Assembly (NCBI GenBank): GCA_013695395.1
Contig: JACDAP010000165.1
Span: forward strand, 1-16,011
DNA from: Solirubrobacterales bacterium
Lineage (GTDB): Bacteria; Actinomycetota; Thermoleophilia; Solirubrobacterales; Solirubrobacteraceae
Length of the DNA stretch: 16,011 bases
Direction of reading: 5' to 3'
This document shows positions 1-7,300 of this stretch, in pieces. How positions within the stretch are numbered: position 1 is the stretch's first letter; every line of letters starts with the position of its first letter. The notes below the pieces were generated by a model, which saw nothing but the letters and a program-made list of their open reading frames with translations, did no database searches and was not told the DNA's origin. A program made the translations under genes and the position numbers.

Positions 1-42
1 CCGCCGCTGGTGGCCCGCAAGCTGCGCGAGCGCCGAGGGTGA
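1..42 (+). CDS. 3' end of an unidentified upstream gene (partial)
   Basis: The first 14 codons read PPLVARKLRERRG followed by TGA at 40-42. The stop overlaps a GTG start at 39 in a GTGA arrangement, which is why I read this as the end of a real gene translationally coupled to the next one. The basic C-terminus gives no family clue. Confidence 0.5.
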   Translation, partial: PPLVARKLRERRG

Positions 43-866
43 GGCGACCCGGGCGCTCGGCGCCGTCCGCTGCTGCGCACCCCGGCGAGGCGGAGCTCCG
101 GGCGATGAACCACTGGGTGCGCACGAACGCGCTCTTCGATTGGCACATCGCCCCGGCCCCGATGCGGCCCCACTACCTGTGGTGCCTGCTGCACGTCGCC
201 GGGATCGCACGCCACCTCGGCTACCGGGAGATCGCCGCGCTCGAGTTCGGCTGCGCCGGTGGCAACGGCCTGGTCGCGCTCGAGCTGGCCGCGGCGGCGG
301 TCGCGGAGGCCTACGGCGTCGAGGTGCAGATCCACGGCTTCGACGGAACGACCGGGATGCCGCCGGCCGAGAGCCACCTCGATGCGCCCTACCTGATCGA
401 GCCCGGGCACTTCCCGATGGACGTCGAGGCGCTCCGGGCCCGGCTGACGCGCACCGAGCTGCACCTCGGCCCGGTGGCCCAGACCGTCGGCGCGTTCCTC
501 GCGCGCCCGTCCGCACCCGTCGGCTTCGTCGTCCAGGACCTCGACTACCACTCGTCCACCCGCGACGCGCTCGAGCTCTTCGACGCGACCCCCGACCGGT
601 TCCTGCCGCGCGTGCTGAGCTATTACGACGACGTGCTCGGCTATCCGTGGGCGGCGGGGAACGGCGAACGCCTCGCCAACGCCGAGTTCAACGCATCCCG
701 TGAGCACCGGCGCGTCGACGAGCTCCGCGGGATGGCGTACCTGGTGCCGGCCGCGCACCGGCACGCGCCCTGGCCCGAGGCGCTCCACCTGGTCCACGTC
801 CTCGACCACCCGCGCTACGCGGAGTACGAGGGCACGGCGATCACGACACGGCTCGACCTCAGCTGA
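39..866 (+). CDS. Class I SAM-methyltransferase-like protein, family unknown
   Basis: A 275-residue protein from the GTG at 39. Residues about 67-76 (EFGCAGGNGL) look like the glycine-rich motif I of class I SAM-dependent methyltransferases, and FDGTTGMPP shortly after could be the acidic end of strand 2 that holds the ribose. A later VQDLDYHSST segment is acidic and conserved-looking. I cannot assign a substrate or a named family, and the motif-I match is a likeness, not proof. The start is ambiguous. GTG at 39 overlaps the previous stop, while ATG at 105 has a GGAG 9 nt upstream and begins just before the well-formed MNHWVRTN segment. The gene ends by overlapping the convergent vapC by 8 nt. 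Confidence 0.65.
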   Translation: MRRPGRSAPSAAAHPGEAELRAMNHWVRTNALFDWHIAPAPMRPHYLWCLLHVAGIARHLGYREIAALEFGCAGGNGLVALELAAAAVAEAYGVEVQIHGFDGTTGMPPAESHLDAPYLIEPGHFPMDVEALRARLTRTELHLGPVAQTVGAFLARPSAPVGFVVQDLDYHSSTRDALELFDATPDRFLPRVLSYYDDVLGYPWAAGNGERLANAEFNASREHRRVDELRGMAYLVPAAHRHAPWPEALHLVHVLDHPRYAEYEGTAITTRLDLS

Positions 867-1257
867 CCAGCGTGATCGCGGCGCCGAGGCGGCGGTAGGT
901 CGGCAGCGCCCGTGCGTCGCGCGTGAGCAGCGGGAGCCCGGCGGCGAGGGAGGTCAGCGCGATGAGGCCGTCGTAGGCGGCTCCGCCCGCCACCCCGGCA
1001 CGGGCAAGCGTCGTCACGACCTCGCGGCTGTCGCTCGGGGCGGGCACAGGAGCGGCGAGCGAGCCGAGGAGCGCCTCGGCGACGACGGGGGAGACCCGCT
1101 GGGGCTCGGGCAGCCGGGTGAGAACGGAGAAGGCCTCGAGCACGGCGTGAGCCGCCGGGCGAACGTTCGGCTCCTGCAGCGCTTTCCAACACGCCTCGTG
1201 CGCCTCGTGCCAGGCCGTGAGCGCGGGCACGATGATGCTCGTGTCGCAGACGCTCAC
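859..1257 (-). CDS. vapC: PIN-domain toxin, VapC type
   Basis: A 132-residue PIN-domain protein, the usual VapC size. VapC toxins are Mg-dependent endoribonucleases that cleave tRNA, rRNA or mRNA when not held by their antitoxin. The acidic residues expected in the active site are all visible: D5 in the opening CDTS, E41 in HAVLEAFSVL, D96 in AYDGLIA and D114 in LLTRDAR. The start is GTG, overlapping the stop of the antitoxin gene by 4 nt (GTGA), as is normal for a coupled toxin-antitoxin pair. The 3' end overlaps the convergent methyltransferase-like gene by 8 nt. The RNA target cannot be deduced from the sequence. Confidence 0.9.
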   Translation of the reverse strand: MSVCDTSIIVPALTAWHEAHEACWKALQEPNVRPAAHAVLEAFSVLTRLPEPQRVSPVVAEALLGSLAAPVPAPSDSREVVTTLARAGVAGGAAYDGLIALTSLAAGLPLLTRDARALPTYRRLGAAITLVS

Positions 1258-1499
1258 CGGCGGACGCGCTCGAGCGTGTCGCGGACGAGCTCGTCGGTCA
1301 GCGGGGTGCTCGCGCCGAGCGGGTGGGCGACCTTGAGCGAACCGCGGTCGCGTACCTCGACCTCGCGGGGCGGGATCTCGAGCTCGATCCGGCCGTCGCG
1401 CGCCGAGATCGTCAGCTCCTCACCGCCCTGCAGCCCCAACTCGTCACGGATCCGCTTCGGCACGACGATCCGGCCCGCTGCGTCGATGGTCACGTTCAT
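1254..1499 (-). CDS. vapB: AbrB/SpoVT-type antitoxin, VapB
   Basis: An 81-residue antitoxin. Residues 1-47 form a swapped-hairpin AbrB/MazE DNA-binding domain: NVTIDAAGRIVVPKRIRDEL followed by a second strand pair ending in IELEIPP. The C-terminal 30 residues, rich in E/R/L, are the expected toxin-binding tail. It lies directly upstream of vapC with a 4-nt overlap. A -10-like hexamer sits 6 nt before the ATG with no Shine-Dalgarno, so the mRNA is probably leaderless. An inverted repeat around that -10 is a natural site for autorepression by VapB or VapBC. Confidence 0.9.
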   Translation of the reverse strand: MNVTIDAAGRIVVPKRIRDELGLQGGEELTISARDGRIELEIPPREVEVRDRGSLKVAHPLGASTPLTDELVRDTLERVRR

Positions 1500-1520
1500 G
1501 GCAGAAATCTACCATTGCCA
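1499..1520. promoter_or_regulatory. vapBC promoter and candidate VapB operator
   Basis: On the minus strand TAGATT (1511-1506) ends 6 nt before the vapB ATG at 1499. Perfect 5-bp inverted arms TGGCA (1499-1503) and TGCCA (1516-1520), 12 nt apart, bracket it. AbrB-type antitoxins bind such symmetric sites over their own promoter. No good -35 hexamer is visible. The operator role is inference. Confidence 0.45.
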
Positions 1521-1550
1521 ACATCGCTCGGGATCACCGGTGAAACGGGG

Positions 1551-1581
1551 CTGACCGCTCGGGCCAGACCGCTCGTACACT
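1551..1581 (+). promoter_or_regulatory. ispG promoter, leaderless
   Basis: A -10 TACACT at 1576-1581 lies 6 nt before the ispG ATG, with a possible -35 CTGACC at 1551-1556 (19-nt spacer). There is no Shine-Dalgarno before the ATG, so transcription probably starts at or next to the start codon. Confidence 0.5.
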
Positions 1582-1587
1582 GAAGGC

Positions 1588-2859
1588 ATGGCCTCTGAGC
1601 GGCACGTCCACGTAGGAGCGGTCCAGGTCGGTGGCGGTGCGCCTGTCGCGGTCCAGACGATGACCAAGACCGAGACGGCCAACCTCCAGGCCACGATGGA
1701 CCAGATCCGTACGGTCGCCGACGCGGGTGCCGACATCGTCCGCGTCGCCGTCCCGCGCGACCGCGACGTCGAGGCGCTCAAGACGATCGTGGAGCAGTCG
1801 CCGATCCCGATCATCGCCGACATCCACTTCAACCACACGCTCGCGCTGAAGGCGATCGACGCCGGCGCGCACTGCATCCGCCTGAACCCCGGGAACATCG
1901 GCGGGCCCGAGAAGGTCGCCGAGGTCATCGCCAAGGCGAAGCAGGCTGGCACCCCGATCCGCGTCGGCGTCAACTCCGGCTCGCTGCCTGCGCACCTGCG
2001 TGACCTCGAATACTCGAACCCGGTCGACGCCCTCGTGACCGCCGCTGTCGAGACCGTCGAGCTCATGGAGCGGCTGGACTTCCACGACTTCAAGGTCTCG
2101 ATGAAGTCGACCTCGGTCCCGAACACGATCGCCTCCAACCGGCTGTTGTCGGAGAAGATCCCCTACCCGCTGCACCTCGGAGTCACCGAGGCGGGAACCA
2201 AGTGGTCGGGTTCGCTGAAGAGCGCCGTCGGGCTCGGCACGCTGCTGGCCGACGGAATCGGCGACACGATCCGGATCTCGCTCTCCACCTTCCACGCGGA
2301 GGAGGAGGTCAAGGTCGCCTGGGAGATCCTGAAGGCGCTCAAGCTCCGCGAGCGCGGCCCGGTGCTCATCGCCTGCCCGACCTGCGGGCGCCTCCAGTTC
2401 GACATGGACTCCGTCGTCGTCGAGGTCGAGCGGCGCCTGGAGGCCTACGCCGACCCCCTCGAGGTCTCGATCCTCGGCTGCGCGGTCAACGGCATCGGCG
2501 AGGCCCGCCACGCCGACTTCGGCATCACCGGGGCCAAGGACTCGGGGATGATCTACTCGAAGGGCGAGCCGCTCAAGAAGGTCAAGACCGAGAACCTCGT
2601 CGACGAGCTCTTCGCCGAGATCGACAAGTACTACGAGGCGGGCAAGGTCGTCGTCCGCGACGAGGCCGCCGCCGCCGAGGCCGCGCAGTGGCTCGCCGAG
2701 AACGAGGATGAGTTCGCCATCACCCCGGAGCGGATCGCCGCCGCCGAGAAGGCCAAGGCGGAGGAGGAGGCGGAGCTCGCCTCCGCGATGCTGAAGGTCG
2801 ACGAGGACGAGTCGCCCGTCGCCGGCCGGCGCTTCAAGCGCGACGGCCAGGCGGCGTAA
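1588..2859 (+). CDS. ispG: 4-hydroxy-3-methylbut-2-en-1-yl diphosphate synthase
   Basis: IspG (GcpE) catalyses the next-to-last step of the MEP isoprenoid pathway, reductively opening MEcPP to HMBPP with a [4Fe-4S] cluster in the cytoplasm. The N-terminal TIM-barrel is intact. The cluster ligands are C263 and C266 (CPTCGR), C298 (LGC) and E305, with exactly the spacing of the E. coli set C270/C273/C305/E312. Two oddities stand out. The usual NGPGE around the glutamate ligand is NGIGE (residues 301-305). There is also a highly charged, Ala/Glu-rich tail of about 70 residues (354-423), probably helical, which makes it 423 residues against 372 in E. coli. A NYN-domain gene follows after 5 nt, probably co-transcribed. 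Confidence 0.95.
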   Translation: MASERHVHVGAVQVGGGAPVAVQTMTKTETANLQATMDQIRTVADAGADIVRVAVPRDRDVEALKTIVEQSPIPIIADIHFNHTLALKAIDAGAHCIRLNPGNIGGPEKVAEVIAKAKQAGTPIRVGVNSGSLPAHLRDLEYSNPVDALVTAAVETVELMERLDFHDFKVSMKSTSVPNTIASNRLLSEKIPYPLHLGVTEAGTKWSGSLKSAVGLGTLLADGIGDTIRISLSTFHAEEEVKVAWEILKALKLRERGPVLIACPTCGRLQFDMDSVVVEVERRLEAYADPLEVSILGCAVNGIGEARHADFGITGAKDSGMIYSKGEPLKKVKTENLVDELFAEIDKYYEAGKVVVRDEAAAAEAAQWLAENEDEFAITPERIAAAEKAKAEEEAELASAMLKVDEDESPVAGRRFKRDGQAA

Positions 2860-2864
2860 CCCGC

Positions 2865-3425
2865 GTGCCGGCGGAGACGTTCCTCCTCGTCGACGGGGAG
2901 AACATCGACGCCACACTCGGCGGCAGCCTGCTCGGCCGGCGCCCCGCGCCGGAGGAGCGCCCGCGCTGGGAGCGCGTGCTGACCCACGCAAGCGCCGTCT
3001 GGGACCAGCCCGCGCGCGGGCTCTTCTTCCTGAACGGCTCGAACCACCTGCCGATGAGCTTCGTCCAGGCGCTCACCGCCCTGGACTTCCGTCCGGTCCT
3101 GCTGAGCGGCCCGCCCGACACGAAGGTCGTCGACGTCGCCATCCAGAAGACGCTCGCCGCCCTGGCCGAGCGGGAGGACGGCGGCGATGTGCTCCTGGCC
3201 AGCCACGACGGCGACTTCGCGCCCCAGCTGGCTGCGCTCCTGGCCGACGAGCGGCGCCGGGTCGGCGTGGTCGGCTTCCGTGAGCTCGTCTCCGGTCAGC
3301 TGCAGGAGCTCGACGGGCTCGAGCTCTTCGACCTCGAGGATGACGTCGGCGCCTTCACGGTCGCGCTGCCGCGGGTGCGGATCATCCCGATCGACCGCTT
3401 CGACCCCTGGACGCTGCTCGGCTGA
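2865..3425 (+). CDS. NYN-domain (PIN-like) RNase family protein
   Basis: A 186-residue protein that looks like a single NYN domain, a PIN-like fold found in RNA-processing nucleases (DUF88/LabA-like). The acidic positions expected for metal binding are present: D10 with E12 in LVDGEN, D90 in KVVDVAIQ, and D115 and D117 in ASHDGDF. No extra domain is obvious. The protein ends shortly after a DPWTLLG motif. It starts with GTG 5 nt after the ispG stop, so it is almost certainly in the ispG transcript. The substrate is unknown, and a functional link to isoprenoid synthesis is not implied by the sequence. Confidence 0.8.
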   Translation: MPAETFLLVDGENIDATLGGSLLGRRPAPEERPRWERVLTHASAVWDQPARGLFFLNGSNHLPMSFVQALTALDFRPVLLSGPPDTKVVDVAIQKTLAALAEREDGGDVLLASHDGDFAPQLAALLADERRRVGVVGFRELVSGQLQELDGLELFDLEDDVGAFTVALPRVRIIPIDRFDPWTLLG

Positions 3426-3437
3426 CTCGATGCTGTT

Positions 3438-3464
3438 CCGGCCACCGGCCACCGGCCACCGGCC
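3438..3464. repeat. 7-bp tandem repeat (CCGGCCA) between convergent genes
   Basis: Three full copies of CCGGCCA plus a fourth partial copy (CCGGCC) lie in the 47-nt gap between the convergent NYN and glycoside hydrolase genes. A 7-bp unit can vary in copy number by slippage, and its GGCC/CCGG content could fold in RNA. No function is evident. Confidence 0.75.
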
Positions 3465-3472
3465 GCCTGCGC

Positions 3473-4990
3473 TCAGCGACCGACGCCTTCGGCCACGCGG
3501 CTCGTGATCGCCGGCCCGCCGTCCGGTGGCGTCCACCGCAGGCGCCAGGCGCCGGAGCGGCGCGCGACGTTGAGGTCCACGAACCCCTTGGTACCGCGCA
3601 GCGTCGTCGTCGCGACGGTGCTGAAGTCCTCTTCGCCCGGAGCCTGGAGCTGCACCTCGACCTCGTCGCGGGCCTTGTCCGCGGCGGGGCGGACCTGACC
3701 CCAGATCCGGTGGCGGCTCCCGCGCTTGGAGACCCACAGCGGCATCCGGTAGGCCGCGAAGCCCGGCTTTGGCCGGCCGTCGAGGAAGCGCAAGCCGCTC
3801 TGGAAGGCGGCGGTGGCGCGCTCGTCGCGGAGCTCGTACTGCGCCACGGAGGCGACGGACTTGTCGCGGTAGGCGATCCAGTCGGCCTGGTTGAGGTACC
3901 GGGCCTGCGCGGCTAGGGACACACCGAACAGGTCGTCGGGCGGATTGGTCTGGAAGCCGAACTCGGTGTAGGAGATCTTCATGCGCTGGGGGATCCGCCG
4001 CTTGCGCTCCGCCCGCTTGATGATGGTCTTCAGTCGGGAGGCGGAGGAGATCGTGATCTCGGTCCGGCTGCCCCGGTCGGTCGGCGGGCGCGACCCGCCA
4101 CGGGTGTAGGGGTGGTGCGAGAGGCCCGTGATCGGGAGCCGGCGGTAGCCCGCGCAGTCGAGCGCCCTACTGATCGCGCCACGCAGCGAGCGACCGCGAC
4201 TGTCGAGGCAGAACGTGGCGTTCAGGAACGCGCCCGGCGGCATCGGCCGCTTGGAGAGCGCGCCGCTCACCCGTCCGATCGGCGCGGTCTCGCCCAGGAG
4301 CAGTTCGTCGGAGCGGTGGCCGCTGGAGCGCAGGCCCTTGGCGGCGGCCTTCACGAGGTTGCGATAGATCGCCGGCGACTGCGGACGGGTACGACCGCCC
4401 ACCTTCGCGAACTGTGGGGTCAGCCAGCCGCCCTGGTTCGGCTCGTTCCAGACGGACCAGCGATCGACCCGCGGCAGGACGCCGACACCCTGGTTCTCGT
4501 CGACGTAGGTGCCCGAATAGCGGTGGCCGAGCGCTTCCACGAACCGCTTGAACTGCGTCGGGTTCGGTTTGCACGTCCGGCGGACCGTGACGCGCTTGCT
4601 GCTGCAGCCGGAGGCCCAGGAGGGGATCGGGCTCGCGGGGGAGAGGAGCACCTCGAGCCCGCGGGCCCGCGCCCCGCGGACCAGGTCGTCGTACTTGTCC
4701 CAGCGCTCGGGGGCGTAGCTGGCCGGGTCGGAGCCCACGAAGCCCGTCGGGCGCCGGCGCGACGTCGCCCGCGGCGCGACCTTCGCCCAGAAGACGATCG
4801 AGTGCACCGCGTCGGCGCCGAGCGCCTGCAGGTCGTTCAGCCCCGCTTCGCGGGCGGCGTCCCCGGAGAGCACGAGTTGCGCGTCGTCCTGGAAGAGCGA
4901 CTCCTGGCTCGAGGAGGCGTGGGCGGGGCCCGCCGCCGTACCGGCCGCCATGACCAGGAGCAGCGTGAGGAGCCCGCGGGCCGCGTTCAT
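3473..4990 (-). CDS. Secreted clan GH-A glycoside hydrolase-like protein (second of tandem pair)
   Basis: A 505-residue protein with a signal peptide (residues 1 to about 25, cleavage near AHA-SS), so exported. The mature part looks like a (beta/alpha)8 barrel of clan GH-A, as in GH5/GH39-like families. WNEP gives the acid/base E183, HHPY (292-295) is the usual barrel histidine motif, and YTEFGF gives the likely nucleophile E343. Residues about 415-505 form a beta-rich C-terminal domain. Four cysteines (C129, C140, C261, C279) may form disulfides. It is clearly homologous to the upstream gene along its length, including the SGTY-DEN, WNEPNQGGWL and LLGETAP blocks. It begins with ATG overlapping the upstream stop (ATGA), so the two are translated together. 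The substrate is unknown. Confidence 0.8.
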   Translation of the reverse strand: MNAARGLLTLLLVMAAGTAAGPAHASSSQESLFQDDAQLVLSGDAAREAGLNDLQALGADAVHSIVFWAKVAPRATSRRRPTGFVGSDPASYAPERWDKYDDLVRGARARGLEVLLSPASPIPSWASGCSSKRVTVRRTCKPNPTQFKRFVEALGHRYSGTYVDENQGVGVLPRVDRWSVWNEPNQGGWLTPQFAKVGGRTRPQSPAIYRNLVKAAAKGLRSSGHRSDELLLGETAPIGRVSGALSKRPMPPGAFLNATFCLDSRGRSLRGAISRALDCAGYRRLPITGLSHHPYTRGGSRPPTDRGSRTEITISSASRLKTIIKRAERKRRIPQRMKISYTEFGFQTNPPDDLFGVSLAAQARYLNQADWIAYRDKSVASVAQYELRDERATAAFQSGLRFLDGRPKPGFAAYRMPLWVSKRGSRHRIWGQVRPAADKARDEVEVQLQAPGEEDFSTVATTTLRGTKGFVDLNVARRSGAWRLRWTPPDGGPAITSRVAEGVGR

Positions 4991-6558
4991 ACCCCCCGTT
5001 CTGCCGAGTAGACGGGGAACGGGCTGCCCGGCGGCTGCCAGACCACCCGCAGCCGGCCCGGCGGAGGCGTTGGGATCAATGCGTTGAAGTACCCCAGGCC
5101 GTCGGTGGGGATCGGCGCACCGTACTGGCTCCAGTCCCCGCCGGCGGCGGGCCGGTACTCGACCCGGACCGCCCCGGAGATCTGCCCGGGCGGGAGGTTC
5201 CGCGCGAAGCGCACCATGCCGAAGAGCGCGGTCTGGATGTCGCCGCGGGTCGCGATGAACGGGAAGGAGTAGGCGTCCGCCGCCGGCTTCGGCTTCCCGT
5301 CGCGCGTGAGGAGACCCGACTGGTAGGTCGCGAAGTAGCCCTTCGAGCCCTTCTTGAAGCGCTTGTTCGGGCCGCTGTCACGGAGCAGGAACTGCGTGTG
5401 GCCCACGATGCGGGGGTCGAAGTAGGTGAGCGCCTCGGCGATGCCGAGGTAGTCGGCCTGCTGAGTCCGGCTCACCTTCGAAAAGGGGTCCTCCGGCTTG
5501 GTCTCGTAGCCGAACTCGGCGGAGAGGATCGGCATCCCGCTGCGGATGTTCCCGGTCCCCGAGAGGCGGTCGAGGAGGTCGCCGAGCGCGGAGAGGTTCG
5601 CCAGGGTGATCGCGCCGGTTCCCTTCTCGGGCACCGTGGGCGGCAGCGACCGGGTATAGGGGTGATGGGCCCAGGCGTTCGCGACGATCGGCCCGTCCTT
5701 CGCGAAGCGGGAGCAGCCCGCACTCTTGTGCCCGGCCGCGCAGAGGAACTCCTTGGCGAAGGTCCGCACGCCCATCGCGGACGTCGTCGTCTTGCGGCGG
5801 ACCGAGCGCGGCGCGGTCTCACCGACGAAGATCACGTCCCGGCTGTGCCCGGTGGAGAGCAGCGCGCGGCGCCCGTACTGGTAGAGGTCGCGGTACAGCT
5901 GCGGCGAGACCGGCTTGCCGCCGAGCCACTGGGGCCGCAGCCAGCCGCCCTGGTTGGGCTCGTTCCAGAGCGACCACGCGGTGACCCGGGGGATCGGGCC
6001 GCTGCCGTCGTTCTCGTCGATGTAGGTCCCGCTGAAACGCTCCCCCAGCGCCTGGACGAACTTGTAGAACTCGCGCGGCTTCGGCTTCCACCAGCGCGCG
6101 TCCTTGCGGTACTTCCTCGGCGGCTTGGCGTGGGCGTAGGCCGGGCCGGGCCCGGTGACGTTGAAGTAGACGTTCAGGTCGAGGATCTCGGCGGCGCGGA
6201 CGAGGCGGTCGTACTTGTCCCAGGTCTTGACCGGGTAGACCTTCGGGTTCGCGGCCCCGAGCCGGTCGAAGCGCTTGCGGCGGGCGCGCGTGGAGCGCGC
6301 CTCCTCGGCGACCACCTCCCACAGCACGGTCACGCGGACCGTGTCCACGCCGAGGCTCTTCATCTTCTTCATCGCGTTGTCGCGGACCGTGTCGCCACGG
6401 TAGAGCAGCAGGTCGTCGTCCATCATGATCGACTGCTGCGTGGTCGACGCGGCGGCCGGAGCAGGGCCGATCAGGGTCGCGAGGAGCAGGACAGCCGCGA
6501 TGGCGACGAGGCTCGGCAGCGGTGCGCCCGCTGGGCGGCGGCGAGGGGACGATGGCAC
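4987..6558 (-). CDS. Secreted clan GH-A glycoside hydrolase-like protein (first of tandem pair)
   Basis: A 523-residue paralogue of the following gene. It has a basic N-terminus, a hydrophobic core at residues 17-31 and an Ala-rich cleavage region near 35-38, so it is exported. Clan GH-A features are WNEPNQGGWL (acid/base E200), HHPY (298-301) and AEFGYET (nucleophile E348). A beta-rich C-terminal domain spans about 433-523. The mature N-terminus TTQQSIMMDDD matches SSQESLFQDD in the paralogue and may be a family signature. The start is GTG with a GGAG 6 nt upstream (complement of 6565-6568), which fixes it well. An inverted repeat lies upstream at 6591-6618. It could cleave a plant, fungal or the cell's own polysaccharide; the sequence does not say which. 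Confidence 0.8.
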   Translation of the reverse strand: MPSSPRRRPAGAPLPSLVAIAAVLLLATLIGPAPAAASTTQQSIMMDDDLLLYRGDTVRDNAMKKMKSLGVDTVRVTVLWEVVAEEARSTRARRKRFDRLGAANPKVYPVKTWDKYDRLVRAAEILDLNVYFNVTGPGPAYAHAKPPRKYRKDARWWKPKPREFYKFVQALGERFSGTYIDENDGSGPIPRVTAWSLWNEPNQGGWLRPQWLGGKPVSPQLYRDLYQYGRRALLSTGHSRDVIFVGETAPRSVRRKTTTSAMGVRTFAKEFLCAAGHKSAGCSRFAKDGPIVANAWAHHPYTRSLPPTVPEKGTGAITLANLSALGDLLDRLSGTGNIRSGMPILSAEFGYETKPEDPFSKVSRTQQADYLGIAEALTYFDPRIVGHTQFLLRDSGPNKRFKKGSKGYFATYQSGLLTRDGKPKPAADAYSFPFIATRGDIQTALFGMVRFARNLPPGQISGAVRVEYRPAAGGDWSQYGAPIPTDGLGYFNALIPTPPPGRLRVVWQPPGSPFPVYSAERGV

Positions 6559-6590
6559 TGGGAACTCCTACGAGGTGGAAGGCGAACGCG

Positions 6591-6618
6591 AGGGGCGGAC
6601 GGATGTCCGACCGCCCCT
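6591..6618. terminator. Hairpin between sodA and the hydrolase operon
   Basis: Inverted arms AGGGGCGG (6591-6598) and CCGCCCCT (6611-6618) enclose a second pair CGGA/TCCG after one A-A mismatch. Identical 10-bp direct repeats GCGAACGCGA flank it at 6582-6591 and 6622-6631. It is the only strong hairpin downstream of sodA, so it may be its terminator, although no T-run follows. It could instead sit in the 5' leader of the hydrolase mRNA or be a protein-binding site. Confidence 0.5.
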
Positions 6619-6630
6619 AAAGCGAACGCG

Positions 6631-6636
6631 ATCCTA
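6631..6636 (-). promoter_or_regulatory. Possible -10 box for the hydrolase pair
   Basis: TAGGAT on the minus strand, about 72 nt upstream of the GTG at 6558. If used, the transcript would start just before the 6591-6618 hairpin and carry it in its leader. The -35 region is weak (TGTTCA at 17 nt), so this is tentative. Confidence 0.25.
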
Positions 6637-6678
6637 GCGGGGGAGTTGCGGTGAACACCCCGGTTCCATCACGCCGTT

Positions 6679-7284
6679 CTACGTCGCGGCGGCGTACCGC
6701 TCGGCGACCTTGTCCCAGGCCACCACGTTCCACCACGCCTTGAGGTAGGCGGGCCGCTTGTTCTGGTAGTTCAGGTAGTAGGCGTGCTCCCAGACGTCGT
6801 TTCCGAGCAGCGGGGTCTTGCCGTCGAGCACGGGGGAGTCCTGGTTCGGCGTCGAGGTGATCGCGAGCTCGCCACCGTCGAGGATGAGCCAGGCCCAGCC
6901 GGAGCCGAACTGGCCGACACCCGCGGCCTCGAACTGCTCCTTGAAGTCGTCGAAGGAGCCGAACGTCTTCGTGATCGCCTCGCCGAGCTCGCCACCCGGC
7001 TCGCCGCCGCCGTCGGGGCTCATCGACTCCCAGAAGAGCGAATGGTTGTAGTGGCCGCCACCGTTGTTGCGGAACGGGCCCTGCTTGTCCGCGGGAAGGG
7101 AAGAGAGGTTCTCGAGGACCTCCTTGACGTCCTTGCCGTCGAACTCGGTGCCCTCCAGGGCGCCGTTCGCCTTGTCGACGTAGGCCTGGTGGTGCTTGTC
7201 GTGATGGAACTCCATGGTCGCCTTGTCGACGTGGGGCTCGAGCGCGTCATAGGCGTAGGGAAGAGCGGGAACCTCGTAGGCCAT
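6679..7284 (-). CDS. sodA: Superoxide dismutase, manganese type
   Basis: A 201-residue cytoplasmic Fe/Mn-family superoxide dismutase that converts superoxide to peroxide and oxygen. The metal ligands are H27 (EFHHDKHH), H81 (HYNHSLFW), D163 and H167 ([11 protein letters not shown]). Y35 and the FGSGWAW core are present. Gly77 together with Gln148 in PNQDSP is the manganese-type pattern; iron enzymes have Gln at the position of Gly77. The start is the ATG at 7284, with GGAG 6 nt before it (complement of 7291-7294). The frame stays open far upstream on this strand, but that extension is only antisense to proS. A structured, tRNA-like leader precedes the gene. Confidence 0.97.
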   Translation of the reverse strand: MAYEVPALPYAYDALEPHVDKATMEFHHDKHHQAYVDKANGALEGTEFDGKDVKEVLENLSSLPADKQGPFRNNGGGHYNHSLFWESMSPDGGGEPGGELGEAITKTFGSFDDFKEQFEAAGVGQFGSGWAWLILDGGELAITSTPNQDSPVLDGKTPLLGNDVWEHAYYLNYQNKRPAYLKAWWNVVAWDKVAERYAAAT

Positions 7285-7300
7285 GGGTGTCTCCTGACGT

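Noticed and set aside
1534..2991. A 485-codon open frame on the minus strand.
   Set aside because: It is antisense to ispG, which has clear catalytic motifs. Its translation is low-complexity Leu/Gly/Asp/Arg text typical of GC-rich shadow frames.
3438..3464. A CRISPR-like array.
   Set aside because: The units are 7 bp with no spacers and there are no cas genes. It is a simple tandem repeat.
5398..6654. A 418-codon open frame on the plus strand.
   Set aside because: It is antisense to the first hydrolase gene, which has a signal peptide and active-site motifs. The plus-strand translation shows no domain.
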